Shown in pieces: positions 55,788-63,519 of a stretch of 64,000 nt of DNA. Every line of letters starts with the position of its first letter. Positions within the stretch are counted from its first letter, which is position 1. Source of the stretch: Blastopirellula sediminis (GTDB lineage: Bacteria > Planctomycetota > Planctomycetia > Pirellulales > Pirellulaceae); NCBI RefSeq assembly GCF_020966755.1, contig NZ_JAJKFT010000004.1, positions 558,001 to 622,000 of the forward strand, written 5' to 3'. Both the position numbers and the translations under genes were made by a program. The notes under the pieces were generated by a model. The model was not told the origin of the DNA, searched no databases, and saw only the letters and a program-made list of their open reading frames with translations.

Positions 55788-55815
55788 AAAAGCCCCGCAA
55801 CCTGCGGGGCTTTTT
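55788..55815. terminator. Bidirectional intrinsic terminator
   Basis: Stem aaaagccccgca (55788-55799) with tgcggggctttt (55803-55814), three-base loop, T tracts on both strands. Lies between the convergent FHA and acidic-protein genes. Confidence 0.92.
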
Positions 55816-55855
55816 CTTTGTTCGGGCCGAAGGATCCGCGGCCAAGGACGTGGAC

Positions 55856-56176
55856 TTAGTCCTCGTCCTCTTCTTCGCCTTCCTCTTTTTCACTCTCTTC
55901 CTCTTCTTTTTCTTCGTCGTCGTCATCGAAGAAGTCGGCATCGGAGTCCGAGTCGTCGTCGTCAATCAAGAGGTCGTCGTCGAAGCCGTCTCCCAGTTCT
56001 TCCTGGTCTTCGAATTCCTCAAAGTCTTCGTCGAAATCGTCGTCGAAGTCGTCGTCGTCAAACGTGTCGTAGTCATCCACGTCTCCGTCGTCCGACAGGT
56101 CGGCGATGATTTCAGGGAGCGCTTCGTGCATGGGATCGGCTTCCAATGGGGAAGCGACGGGGAAAACGAGCGACAT
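55856..56176 (-). CDS. Very acidic low-complexity protein
   Basis: 106 residues. After a normal 25-residue start (MSLVFPVASPLEADPMHEAL) the protein is almost all Asp and Glu, with Phe and Leu spaced among them (DDDDFDDDFDEDFEEFEDQE, then LIDDDDSDSDADFFDDDDEE), ending in a Glu/Lys/Asp tail. At least two thirds of residues are acidic in this part. It could be a DNA-mimic, chaperone-like, metal-binding or buffering protein. Low complexity means that chance overlap is possible, but the frame, start and terminator fit a gene. Confidence 0.6.
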   Translation of the reverse strand: MSLVFPVASPLEADPMHEALPEIIADLSDDGDVDDYDTFDDDDFDDDFDEDFEEFEDQEELGDGFDDDLLIDDDDSDSDADFFDDDDEEKEEEESEKEEGEEEDED

Positions 56177-56350
56177 GGAGAAAACCTACCAGGATTTCGC
56201 AGAGGGTTAAAACCGGCCTACGCGACTCAAAGGGACGATTTTGCACGGACTTACGCCAAACCGTCAACAGGAGTGAGCCCCAGGAAGCCCGCATTTTTTT
56301 CACGAATATTTTCCCCAGGCTCGAACCTTGGGGCTGCCATGGGGTATCTA

Positions 56351-56369
56351 TAGTGTATAGGATACACTA
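56351..56369. promoter_or_regulatory. Candidate NrtR operator
   Basis: TAGTGTAT-agg-ATACACTA, a perfect 8-base inverted repeat, lies 24 bases before the pncB ATG. NrtR repressors are known to bind palindromes with half-site GTGTA/TACAC in front of NAD genes, and nrtR is the next gene. Position next to the start would block transcription. Confidence 0.8.
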
Positions 56370-56392
56370 ACAAAGACGCTGGAGGCGAAACC

Positions 56393-57865
56393 ATGTTGCC
56401 TACTGTATATCGCGGGTCGCTCGCACTTTTAACCGACCTTTATCAGCTGACGATGGCCTACGGCTATTGGAAACGGCAGCGTGCCGACCGCCTGGCGACG
56501 TTCCATCTCTACTTCCGCAAACTGCCGTTTCAGGGGGGGTATGCGGTCGCGGCCGGTTTGGAACTGGCGATCGACTATCTCCGCCAATTTCGGTTTGACG
56601 ACGAAGATTTGGGCTATTTGGCGACCCTTCGCGGCAACGACGATCGGCCGCTGTTTGAAGAAGGGTTCTTCGATTACCTCGCCGAGCTTCGCTTTACCGG
56701 CGATCTGGAGGCGATCGCCGAAGGGACCGTCGTCTTTCCGAACGAACCGCTGGTTCGCGTGACGGCGCCGCTGTTGGTCGCCCAGTTGCTCGAAACTCCG
56801 CTCCTCAACCTGATCAACTTCTCGACCTTGATCGCGACGAAGTCGGCTCGCATCTGTCAGGCCGCCGAAGGGGAATCGGTCCTCGAGTTTGGTCTTCGCC
56901 GAGCCCAGGGAATCGACGGCGGTTTGACCGGCGCCAGAGCTGCGTTCATCGGCGGCGCCGCCGCGACGTCGAACGTGCTGGCCGGGAAGATCCTGGGGAT
57001 TCCGGTTCGCGGGACGCACGCACATAGCTGGGTGATGGCTTACGGCGACGAGCGGGAAGCGTTCGCCGACTACGCCGCCGCGATGCCGAACAACTGCGTC
57101 TTCCTGGTCGACACCTACGACACGCTCGAAGGGGTTCGCCACGCGATCGAAGCGGGGGAAGAGCTGCGGCGTCGCGGACACAAGATGGTCGGCATCCGAC
57201 TCGACTCGGGAGACCTGGCCTACTTGAGCATCGAAGCGCGTCGCCTGCTCGACGAAGCAGGCTTCCCCGAAGCGGCGATCGTCGGCAGCAGCGACTTGGA
57301 CGAGTATTTGATTCAAAGCTTAAAGCAGCAAGGCGCCAAGATTTCGGTCTGGGGCGTGGGGACGCGACTCGCGACCGCCTACGACCAGCCGGCATTAGGA
57401 GGCGTTTACAAATTGTCTGCGATTCAAAACGAACGAGGTGAGTGGGAACATCGCATCAAGCTCTCGGAACAGCGGATCAAAACGACGATCCCGGGACGTT
57501 TGCAAGTGCGACGCTACTCGCATGATGGACGCGTCGCCGGTGACCTGATGTTCGACGAACTGTTGGGAGAACCGGACGGTAAGGCGATCGTCGATCCGGC
57601 CGATCCGCTGCGTCGCAAGAAGCTGTCGGCCAACTGGGAATGCGAAACGTTGCTGACTCCTGTTTTTCGTCAGGGAGAAGTGGTGTATCAGAATCCGACC
57701 CTCCTGGAGATGCAGGCCAGAACGAAAGCGGAGCTGGCCCGGTTTCATCCGAGCGTGCGGCGACTATTGAATCCGCACGGTTATCCAGTCGGGATCGATC
57801 AAAAACTGTTCAAAGAACGGGAACGGATGATCCACGAAGCGAGTGCGTTGGACGAGGAGGAATAA
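56393..57865 (+). CDS. pncB: Nicotinate phosphoribosyltransferase
   Basis: 490 residues, with GGAGG 9 bases upstream. It makes nicotinate mononucleotide from nicotinate, PRPP and ATP. Motifs: LLTDLYQLTMAYGYWKRQRA, the NAPRTase signature FGLRRAQGIDGGLTGARAAF, THAHSWVMAYGDE and GIRLDSGDLAYLS, and GVGTRLATAYDQPALGGVYK. The length fits the long bacterial form. It heads the NAD-salvage operon behind the NrtR palindrome. Confidence 0.96.
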   Translation: MLPTVYRGSLALLTDLYQLTMAYGYWKRQRADRLATFHLYFRKLPFQGGYAVAAGLELAIDYLRQFRFDDEDLGYLATLRGNDDRPLFEEGFFDYLAELRFTGDLEAIAEGTVVFPNEPLVRVTAPLLVAQLLETPLLNLINFSTLIATKSARICQAAEGESVLEFGLRRAQGIDGGLTGARAAFIGGAAATSNVLAGKILGIPVRGTHAHSWVMAYGDEREAFADYAAAMPNNCVFLVDTYDTLEGVRHAIEAGEELRRRGHKMVGIRLDSGDLAYLSIEARRLLDEAGFPEAAIVGSSDLDEYLIQSLKQQGAKISVWGVGTRLATAYDQPALGGVYKLSAIQNERGEWEHRIKLSEQRIKTTIPGRLQVRRYSHDGRVAGDLMFDELLGEPDGKAIVDPADPLRRKKLSANWECETLLTPVFRQGEVVYQNPTLLEMQARTKAELARFHPSVRRLLNPHGYPVGIDQKLFKERERMIHEASALDEEE

Positions 57866-57868
57866 GCG

Positions 57869-58558
57869 ATGGCGTTCGTTTACGAATATGCTCGACCTTC
57901 GGTGACCGTCGACTGCGTGATTTTCGGGCTGGATGACGACGGCTTGAAGATCTTGCTGATTCAGCGGGACGCCGAGCCGTTTGAAGGGGGTTGGGCGTTA
58001 CCTGGCGGGTTCGTCGAAATGGGAGAATCGCTCGATCAAGCGGCGATGCGTGAGCTGCAGGAAGAGACCGGCGTTCACGAAGTGTTCCTCGAGCAGCTCT
58101 ACACGTTTGGCGAAGTGAATCGCGATCCGCGAACCCGCGTGATCACGGTCGCCTACTACGCCCTGGTCAACTTGAAAGATCACAAAGTCGAAGCGGCGAC
58201 CGACGCCCGAGCGGCGGCCTGGTTTGAACTGGACGACCTGCCGACGCTGGCGTTTGATCACGACAAGATCTTGCAGATGGCGCAGGAGCGGCTGCAAGGA
58301 AAGGTCCGTTACCAGCCGATCGGCTTCGAGCTGTTGCCGGAGAAGTTTTCGCTGCGGCAGTTGCAACGGATGTACGAAATCGTGCTGGGGCGTTCGCTCG
58401 ACAAGCGAAACTTTCGCAAGAAGGCGCTCAGTCTCGGCGTGCTGGAAGATTTGAACGAAGTGGAGCGGGACGTTTCGCATCGAGCGGCGCGGCTGTATCG
58501 CTTCGATCGCGAAAAGTATCAACAACTGGTCAAAGACGGATTCAACTTTGAACTGTGA
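57869..58558 (+). CDS. nrtR: NrtR-type Nudix transcriptional regulator
   Basis: 229 residues, starting 3 bases after pncB. Residues 1-150 form a Nudix domain ([20 protein letters not shown], then the box from GFVEMGE to EEETGV, all catalytic residues kept). Residues 155-229 form a winged helix ([18 protein letters not shown]). NrtR represses NAD genes and senses ADP-ribose or related metabolites. Because the Nudix box is intact, hydrolase activity is also possible. Genes on both sides are NAD enzymes, which supports the assignment over a plain Nudix hydrolase. Confidence 0.9.
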   Translation: MAFVYEYARPSVTVDCVIFGLDDDGLKILLIQRDAEPFEGGWALPGGFVEMGESLDQAAMRELQEETGVHEVFLEQLYTFGEVNRDPRTRVITVAYYALVNLKDHKVEAATDARAAAWFELDDLPTLAFDHDKILQMAQERLQGKVRYQPIGFELLPEKFSLRQLQRMYEIVLGRSLDKRNFRKKALSLGVLEDLNEVERDVSHRAARLYRFDREKYQQLVKDGFNFEL

Positions 58559-58571
58559 CGAGGAGGCGAAG

Positions 58572-59186
58572 ATGCGGGCCTTACTGCTGGTTGACGTGCA
58601 AAACGACTTTCTGCCTGGCGGAAGTTTGGCGGTCGCCGATGGGGATCAAATTGTGCCGGTGATCAATGAGGTCATGGGAAAGTTTGACCTGGTCGTCGCC
58701 ACCAAGGATTGGCACCCAGCCGAGCATGAAAGTTTCGCCAGTCAGCATGAGGACCACGAGATCGGCCACGAGATCGATCTGCACGGCCTGCCGCAGATCT
58801 TGTGGCCGGATCATTGCGTGCAGCAGTCGGAAGGAAGCGAGTTTCCGCCAGAGTTGGACGCGGCGACGATCGATCACGTCATCTACAAGGGAGACAATCC
58901 GCAGGTCGACAGCTATAGCGGCTTTTTTGATAACGATCGTCGGCACGACACCGGACTGAACGCTTGGCTGCAGGGGAAGAAGGTGACCGACGTCTATATC
59001 GCCGGACTTGCGACGGACTACTGCGTGAAATCGACGGCGCTCGATGCGATTGCTCTCGGCTATCGGGTGTACCTGATCGCTGACGCGTGTCGCGGCGTCG
59101 ATTTACAACCAGGGGATGTGACCGCCGCCATCGAGCAGATGGAAGCGAGCGGCGTCGTCCTGGTAAATAGCAAAGAGATTGAATAA
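58572..59186 (+). CDS. pncA: Nicotinamidase
   Basis: 204 residues from the ATG at 58572, GAGGAGG 6 bases upstream. It converts nicotinamide to nicotinate, feeding PncB. Catalytic Asp (ALLLVDVQNDFLPGG), metal ligands around DWHPAEHESFASQH, and nucleophile Cys in GLATDYCVKSTALDA are present. A Lys in VIYKGDNPQ completes the triad. The usual nicotinamidase length. It starts 13 bases after nrtR. Confidence 0.95.
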   Translation: MRALLLVDVQNDFLPGGSLAVADGDQIVPVINEVMGKFDLVVATKDWHPAEHESFASQHEDHEIGHEIDLHGLPQILWPDHCVQQSEGSEFPPELDAATIDHVIYKGDNPQVDSYSGFFDNDRRHDTGLNAWLQGKKVTDVYIAGLATDYCVKSTALDAIALGYRVYLIADACRGVDLQPGDVTAAIEQMEASGVVLVNSKEIE

Positions 59187-59201
59187 TGGATTGAAAAGAA
59201 T

Positions 59202-59750
59202 ATGGATGAAAAACAGCTCAAATCAACGAGCAAATTTCTAAGTTTGGTTTTGCGGCATCAGCCCGATAAGATTGGAGTCGAACTCGACGAGCAAGGTTGG
59301 ATCGACGTCGACACGCTTCTCGCTGCGATGAATCGAAGCGGGAAGAAATTGACCGTCGAACAACTGCGCGAAGTGGTGACCAAGAACGACAAGCAGCGTT
59401 TCAAGTTCTCCGACGACCAGCGACGCATTCGTGCGAATCAGGGGCACTCGGTCGAGGTCGAACTCGGCTATGAACCGGCCGAGCCGCCGGAGTTTCTGTT
59501 GCATGGGACGCCGGCAGGATCGGTCGCGATCATTTTGGAGACGGGACTCAAGAAGATGGCTCGCCATCATGTTCACCTGCACCATGATCGTGAGACCGCC
59601 AGCGCAGTCGGACAGCGGCGAGGGAAGCCGGTGCTATTGCAAGTCGCATCAGGGCGGATGCATGGTGATGGTTATTTGTTCTACGTGACGCCGAATCAAG
59701 TTTGGCTGACCGATGAGGTTCCGCCGGCGTATATCCACGTTTTGCAGTGA
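59202..59750 (+). CDS. kptA: RNA 2'-phosphotransferase (KptA/Tpt1)
   Basis: 182 residues. Removes a 2'-phosphate from RNA by passing it to NAD, giving ADP-ribose 1'',2''-cyclic phosphate and nicotinamide. Motifs: STSKFLSLVLRHQPDKIGVE, RIRANQGHSVEVELGY, LLHGTPAGS, HHVHLHHDRETA and GYLFYVTPNQVWLTDEVPP, with conserved Arg and His of the active site. It is 15 bases behind pncA. Since it consumes NAD and releases nicotinamide, it fits a salvage operon. Bacteria have no tRNA splicing that needs it, so the RNA target is unknown. Confidence 0.92.
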   Translation: MDEKQLKSTSKFLSLVLRHQPDKIGVELDEQGWIDVDTLLAAMNRSGKKLTVEQLREVVTKNDKQRFKFSDDQRRIRANQGHSVEVELGYEPAEPPEFLLHGTPAGSVAIILETGLKKMARHHVHLHHDRETASAVGQRRGKPVLLQVASGRMHGDGYLFYVTPNQVWLTDEVPPAYIHVLQ

Positions 59751-59756
59751 GGTCCA

Positions 59757-60203
59757 ATGAACCAGCCAGGCAAAGTCGTCGCGGTCTGCGTTTCCGCTTC
59801 CGGCGGCATTCCGCGCTATGCGGTCGATGCGATCGAGTTGACGCCGCAAGGAGTGGTCGGCGACAAGCATCGGTTTGTCGAGCATGAGACGAACGAGCGG
59901 GCGGTGAGCCTGTTCGACGCCGAGTTCTACGAGCGACTCTTGATTGACGGCGTCGCGCCGCCGCCGGGAAGCGTGGGAGAAAACGTCACCGTCAGCGGGC
60001 TTGGTCTGAGCGAACTCAGCGAAGGAGCGGAGGTCGCGCTCGGCGCGGCGATCGTTCGTTTGACGCGGCGCTGGGCCCCCTGTCATGCGCAGCATCCGGA
60101 GACCGGCCAGACGCGGCCGAACGACGAAAAGTTGGCCGGTTGGTTTGCGATGGTGCTGGAGGCGGGCCGGATTGCGCCGGAAGACGCCGCGACGCTCCGC
60201 TGA
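59757..60203 (+). CDS. MOSC domain protein
   Basis: 148 residues, 6 bases after kptA. MOSC domains handle sulfur groups attached to molybdenum cofactor and carry a reactive Cys, here in TRRWAPCHAQHPETGQTR. Other blocks: VSASGGIPRYAVDAIEL, VGDKHRFVEH and PGSVGENVTVSGLGLSEL, which fit small bacterial stand-alone MOSC proteins. No molybdenum genes are nearby and the link with NAD salvage is unclear. Confidence 0.88.
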   Translation: MNQPGKVVAVCVSASGGIPRYAVDAIELTPQGVVGDKHRFVEHETNERAVSLFDAEFYERLLIDGVAPPPGSVGENVTVSGLGLSELSEGAEVALGAAIVRLTRRWAPCHAQHPETGQTRPNDEKLAGWFAMVLEAGRIAPEDAATLR

Positions 60204-60508
60204 TTTTTTTCTGGCATTTGCGGGTACCAACCGGCGCTTTCTCGCCAGCGAGCAAGTACAATTGCCGATTGTCTTGCGGCTGGGATTGGTCGCCGGGCAA
60301 AGCGGAGAAGCGTTCGTATTATCCCCGAAAATACGACACCTTTCGCCGTGAGAGGAGTTGGTTCTTTGAGCGATGACGCTATCGAAGCTGTCTCGTCGTG
60401 GAGTTGCGATGGCGTCCGTTTGGGATCGCCAACGACCATCGCAGCACGCCGCAGTGGCGCCGCGAAATAAATGTCAAATTATTTGACTTTCACGAGGACA
60501 GGTTTCTT

Positions 60509-62122
60509 ATGGTTCGATTGTCGTCACTTCTCTGCGCGGGCGCTTGTTTGGTCGCGCTTCCTCTCTCTGCAGCTCAAGCGGCGGATCACTTTCTGACGGT
60601 CGGCGGGGGCCCGGCGGCGAAGAGCAGTCAGATCTCGCTCGAAAACAACGTTCTCTATTTTCAGCGGACGTTGGCTAAGCTGGGACTCGACAAGCAAGAG
60701 CATCTGATTCTGTTTGACGACGGCGACAATCCGCAGCCTGATCTGCAGTACGAAGATGTCGAACGGGGCTCGGAAGAGCTGCGCACGCTGCTCGCCGAAA
60801 TCATCGGTCCGAGCAACGGCATCCGCTTCAGCTATCGCAACTACGAAATCCCCGGCGTCAGCGGCGCGGCCGAACCGGAAGTGATCGAGAAGACGCTGAA
60901 AGATCTCTCGGAGCGGTTGAAGGGAGACGATCGATTGGTCTTCTACTTCACCGGACATGGCGGCAAGTCGAAGCCGGAAAGTGCACGCGGCTCCGAGAAG
61001 AAGGAATCGGAAAAGAAAGACGAAGAGAAGAAAGAGGGAGAAGAGAAAAAGGAAGAGCCGAAGAAGCGGGAAAAGCCGCTGGTCAACAACCTGACCCATC
61101 TTTGGAATTCCAACGAGATGACGGTGACCGAGTGGACCGAAAAGCTGGACCAGTTGCCGACCGAGACGCCGGTAGTTGCGGTGATGGTTCAGTGCTATAG
61201 CGGCGGCTTCGGCAACCTGATCTTCAAGGGGGGCGATCCTGAAAACGGCGTAGCCGAACATCTGCGGTGCGGATTCTTTTCGACGGTCCCGGACCGGACC
61301 GCCGCCGGATGTACCCCGAACGTTCAAGAAGCCGAGTACCGCGAATACTCTTCCTATTTCTGGGAAGCGCTGACCGGCCAGACGCGTACCGGGCAATCGG
61401 TCGACAAGCCGGACTACGACGGCGACGGACAGTGCACGCTCCTCGAAGCGCATGCCTACACCGTGCTCACCTCCAATACGATCGACATTCCGACCCGGAC
61501 TTCGGACGCCTTGCTGCGTCACTATTCGGCCACCAGCGGCAAGGATGGTCTGCTGAACATCCACTCGCCGATCGCGGCGCTGTTGGCCTCCGCTTCCGCC
61601 TGCGAACGGGAAGTGATCGAAGGGCTGAGCGGACGGTTTGAACTGACCGGCGCCGACCGCGGTAAGGACGCCGAAGAAGCGATCAAACGGCAGCAGGAAG
61701 AAAAGAAGAAGCTGGAAGGCGACCTGCGCGAGAAGCGGCAAGAGCAGGGGAAGGCGAAGATCGAAATCGCCAAATCGCTCCAGCTGCGCTGGCCGTCGCT
61801 CGGCAGCCCGTGGCATCCGGAAGCGGGGCGCCTGATCACGGAAGAAGCGGAGACCGTGAAGCAGGCGATTCTCGAACATGAGAAGTACGCCAAGCTGAAG
61901 GAACTGGATACCGCCTGCGAAGAGCTGCAGGAGAAGATCGAAGAGCACGATCTTAATGTCGTGAAACTGGAACGGCTGAAGTATTGGCTCGAGACGCGCG
62001 CCTTGGCGGTCAACCTGCCGGTGATGGCCGACGAGAAGGTGCAGAAAGATTATGACCGACTGCTGAAGCTGGAATCGCAACAGTTGGTCAACACGCCTCC
62101 GGCGGTTGCAGGGAAGACGTAG
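60509..62122 (+). CDS. Secreted caspase-like (C14) cysteine protease-type protein
   Basis: 537 residues from the ATG at 60509 with a signal peptide ending near AQAADHF. The caspase-like domain has the catalytic His in VFYFTGHGGKSK and Cys in VMVQCYSGGF, 105 residues apart in the primary sequence. Between them lies a very charged insertion (KKESEKKDEEKKEGEEKK). The C-terminal half from residue 390 is coiled-coil-like (DAEEAIKRQQEEKKKLEGDL, then EHEKYAKLKELDTACEELQE). This is likely an envelope or periplasmic enzyme; targets unknown. Alone, flanked by a repeat. Confidence 0.82.
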   Translation: MVRLSSLLCAGACLVALPLSAAQAADHFLTVGGGPAAKSSQISLENNVLYFQRTLAKLGLDKQEHLILFDDGDNPQPDLQYEDVERGSEELRTLLAEIIGPSNGIRFSYRNYEIPGVSGAAEPEVIEKTLKDLSERLKGDDRLVFYFTGHGGKSKPESARGSEKKESEKKDEEKKEGEEKKEEPKKREKPLVNNLTHLWNSNEMTVTEWTEKLDQLPTETPVVAVMVQCYSGGFGNLIFKGGDPENGVAEHLRCGFFSTVPDRTAAGCTPNVQEAEYREYSSYFWEALTGQTRTGQSVDKPDYDGDGQCTLLEAHAYTVLTSNTIDIPTRTSDALLRHYSATSGKDGLLNIHSPIAALLASASACEREVIEGLSGRFELTGADRGKDAEEAIKRQQEEKKKLEGDLREKRQEQGKAKIEIAKSLQLRWPSLGSPWHPEAGRLITEEAETVKQAILEHEKYAKLKELDTACEELQEKIEEHDLNVVKLERLKYWLETRALAVNLPVMADEKVQKDYDRLLKLESQQLVNTPPAVAGKT

Positions 62123-62127
62123 CGAAA

Positions 62128-62207
62128 TGGGTGGCACTGCTGGCTTGTCCAGCAGTGTGCAGCGCGTACCGGGGTCCCACTGCTGGACAAGCCAGCAGCG
62201 CCACCCA
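62128..62207. repeat. Palindromic repeat, family TGGGTGGCACTGCTGG, copy 3
   Basis: Thirty-base arms 62128-62157 and 62178-62207 with one mismatch and a 20-base centre, the same spacing as copy 1 (36443-36522). It starts 5 bases after the caspase-like gene. Confidence 0.9.
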
Positions 62208-62227
62208 ACTTGAACAATTCGAAAAAA

Positions 62228-62260
62228 GAACAGCCGTCAGAGCGACTCTGACGGCTGTTC
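62228..62260 (-). terminator. Intrinsic terminator after the HNH gene
   Basis: Stem gaacagccgtcagag (62228-62242) with its complement (62246-62260), three-base loop, and a run of six T on the minus strand. It lies 26 bases after the HNH stop and can also stop the convergent caspase-like gene. Confidence 0.88.
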
Positions 62261-62286
62261 GCGTTTAACCTGGTTCAGCGAAGCGT

Positions 62287-62880
62287 CTAAGCGCCCAGTT
62301 CGGTATCCCAGTACGCTTCGCTGATGAATTTCGCCCACGATTCGATTCGTACTCGGCGAGCCGCGTAGACCGGCGACCAGCGAGGACGAACGGGAATCGA
62401 GTGAAGCGGCATCTTCGCTTGATCGGGCGTACGGTTCGCCTTCGAATGGTTGCATTCGACGCAAGCCAGTACGCAGTTCTCCCAGCTCGACTCGCCCCCT
62501 TGGGCGCGAGGCAGAACGTGGTCGATCGTCAAGCTTTCGCTTCCCGGACGCGCGCCGCAGTATTGGCACGTGTAGTTGTCGCGCTTGAAAACGTTACGAC
62601 GGCTGAACGTCACCGTGTTGCGCGGGACGCGGTCGTAGTTCATCAGCGTGACCACTTCCGGTACGCGGATCTTGAGCCGCTGCGACGAGATGAAGGGTTC
62701 GTCCTTGTTCGGAACAAGTTGCGACCAATCTTCCCAGTCGTACAATTGATAGCTGAGCGGATCGACGATCCTCGCCGTGCCGCTGAACACCTTGGTCAAC
62801 GAGCGGGCCACCGAAGCGACGCCGACAGGCTGCCAGTTTCGATTTAGTACGAGCGTTGGGCGCTCGAGAATTGCCGACAT
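62287..62880 (-). CDS. HNH endonuclease-family protein
   Basis: 197 residues. HNH domain at about residues 105-150: two CxxC zinc pairs (TCQYCGARPGSESL and LACVECNHSKANRTPDQA) with the nuclease HNH core in LTIDHVLPRAQGGESSWENC. The N-terminal 90 residues (LVLNRNWQPVGVASVARSLT, then RVPEVVTLMNYDRVPRNTVT) are a family-specific fold seen in many stand-alone bacterial HNH proteins of unknown role. No toxin, restriction or phage genes are near. It may act in DNA repair; that is not established. Confidence 0.88.
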   Translation of the reverse strand: MSAILERPTLVLNRNWQPVGVASVARSLTKVFSGTARIVDPLSYQLYDWEDWSQLVPNKDEPFISSQRLKIRVPEVVTLMNYDRVPRNTVTFSRRNVFKRDNYTCQYCGARPGSESLTIDHVLPRAQGGESSWENCVLACVECNHSKANRTPDQAKMPLHSIPVRPRWSPVYAARRVRIESWAKFISEAYWDTELGA

Positions 62881-62907
62881 CCATCTCTCCCTGAGGTTAT
62901 TGTCGAT

Positions 62908-62978
62908 GACGACTGATCGGGTTCGAACCGATTTCTAACCGTTGGAACGGACGCTCTGCCTAGTTGAGCTACAGTCGT
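62908..62978 (-). tRNA. tRNA-like gene with a four-base anticodon loop (possible pseudo-tRNA)
   Basis: 71 bases. It has a perfect 7-bp acceptor stem (ACGACTG / CAGTCGT), a good D arm (GCTC / GAGC, 9-base loop with GG), and a perfect T arm (ATCGG-TTCGAAC-CCGAT). The anticodon arm is short: stem TCCGT/ACGGT with a four-base loop TCCA instead of seven. No anticodon can therefore be read. CCA is not encoded. It may be a decayed tRNA or a tRNA-like RNA; the clean remaining arms speak against long decay. Confidence 0.65.
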
Positions 62979-63519
62979 TTAGGCTCGATCAAAGGAACTT
63001 TAGTAGGGCTGGATTCCGACCCCAGTTGGGGTGAGGAGGGGAGCGAAGTCAGGCCCCTAGCATAACACATCTGCGATTTTGACAGCAACGTTTCATTGCC
63101 GAACCTTTCGGCGTGAAGTTTGATCGGTTGCTGCCGGTTGACCGAAACGGTGTGAAGAGTTGAGGTAGCCGATCGGTTTGGGAGCGTCAAAACGCTCGTT
63201 TTTCCCAGCTTTTTCGCACTTCGTCTTCGTTTCGGCGTCTGGCTCCAACCAAACTTTCGCGCCCGCCGAGGCTGGCTTGAAGTTTTGGTGAATCCCCATC
63301 AAGGGATCGTCGAAATCGCGCTGACACTATTCGGAGGGATCTCTTCGGCAGGGGGTTCGCGCAGCGGAAGAGAAGGCCGCAATCAAAAACGGCCCGGTTG
63401 AGTCTTTGCGTTTTAGAGATGTCAGGTGCGTGCTTTTGTATTCTTCGCGGGTTAGACTGCCGCTTGAACCCCCTTCTGGCTGCTTCTTCCCAAATTGTCG
63501 CCTTTCCGCGAGTCGCCCC
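62979..63519. other. Intergenic region
   Basis: About 540 bases between the tRNA-like gene and the secreted protein at 63520. A GC-rich imperfect hairpin lies near 63018-63036 (accccagttggggt). Frames here, such as 63093-63302 minus, show no domain-like text, so none is called. Confidence 0.35.

Noticed and set aside
60524-62137. Minus-strand open frame of 537 codons opposite the caspase-like gene
   Set aside because: Low-complexity Leu/Phe/Arg text mirrors the Lys/Glu-rich coding strand; the plus strand has signal peptide and catalytic dyad.
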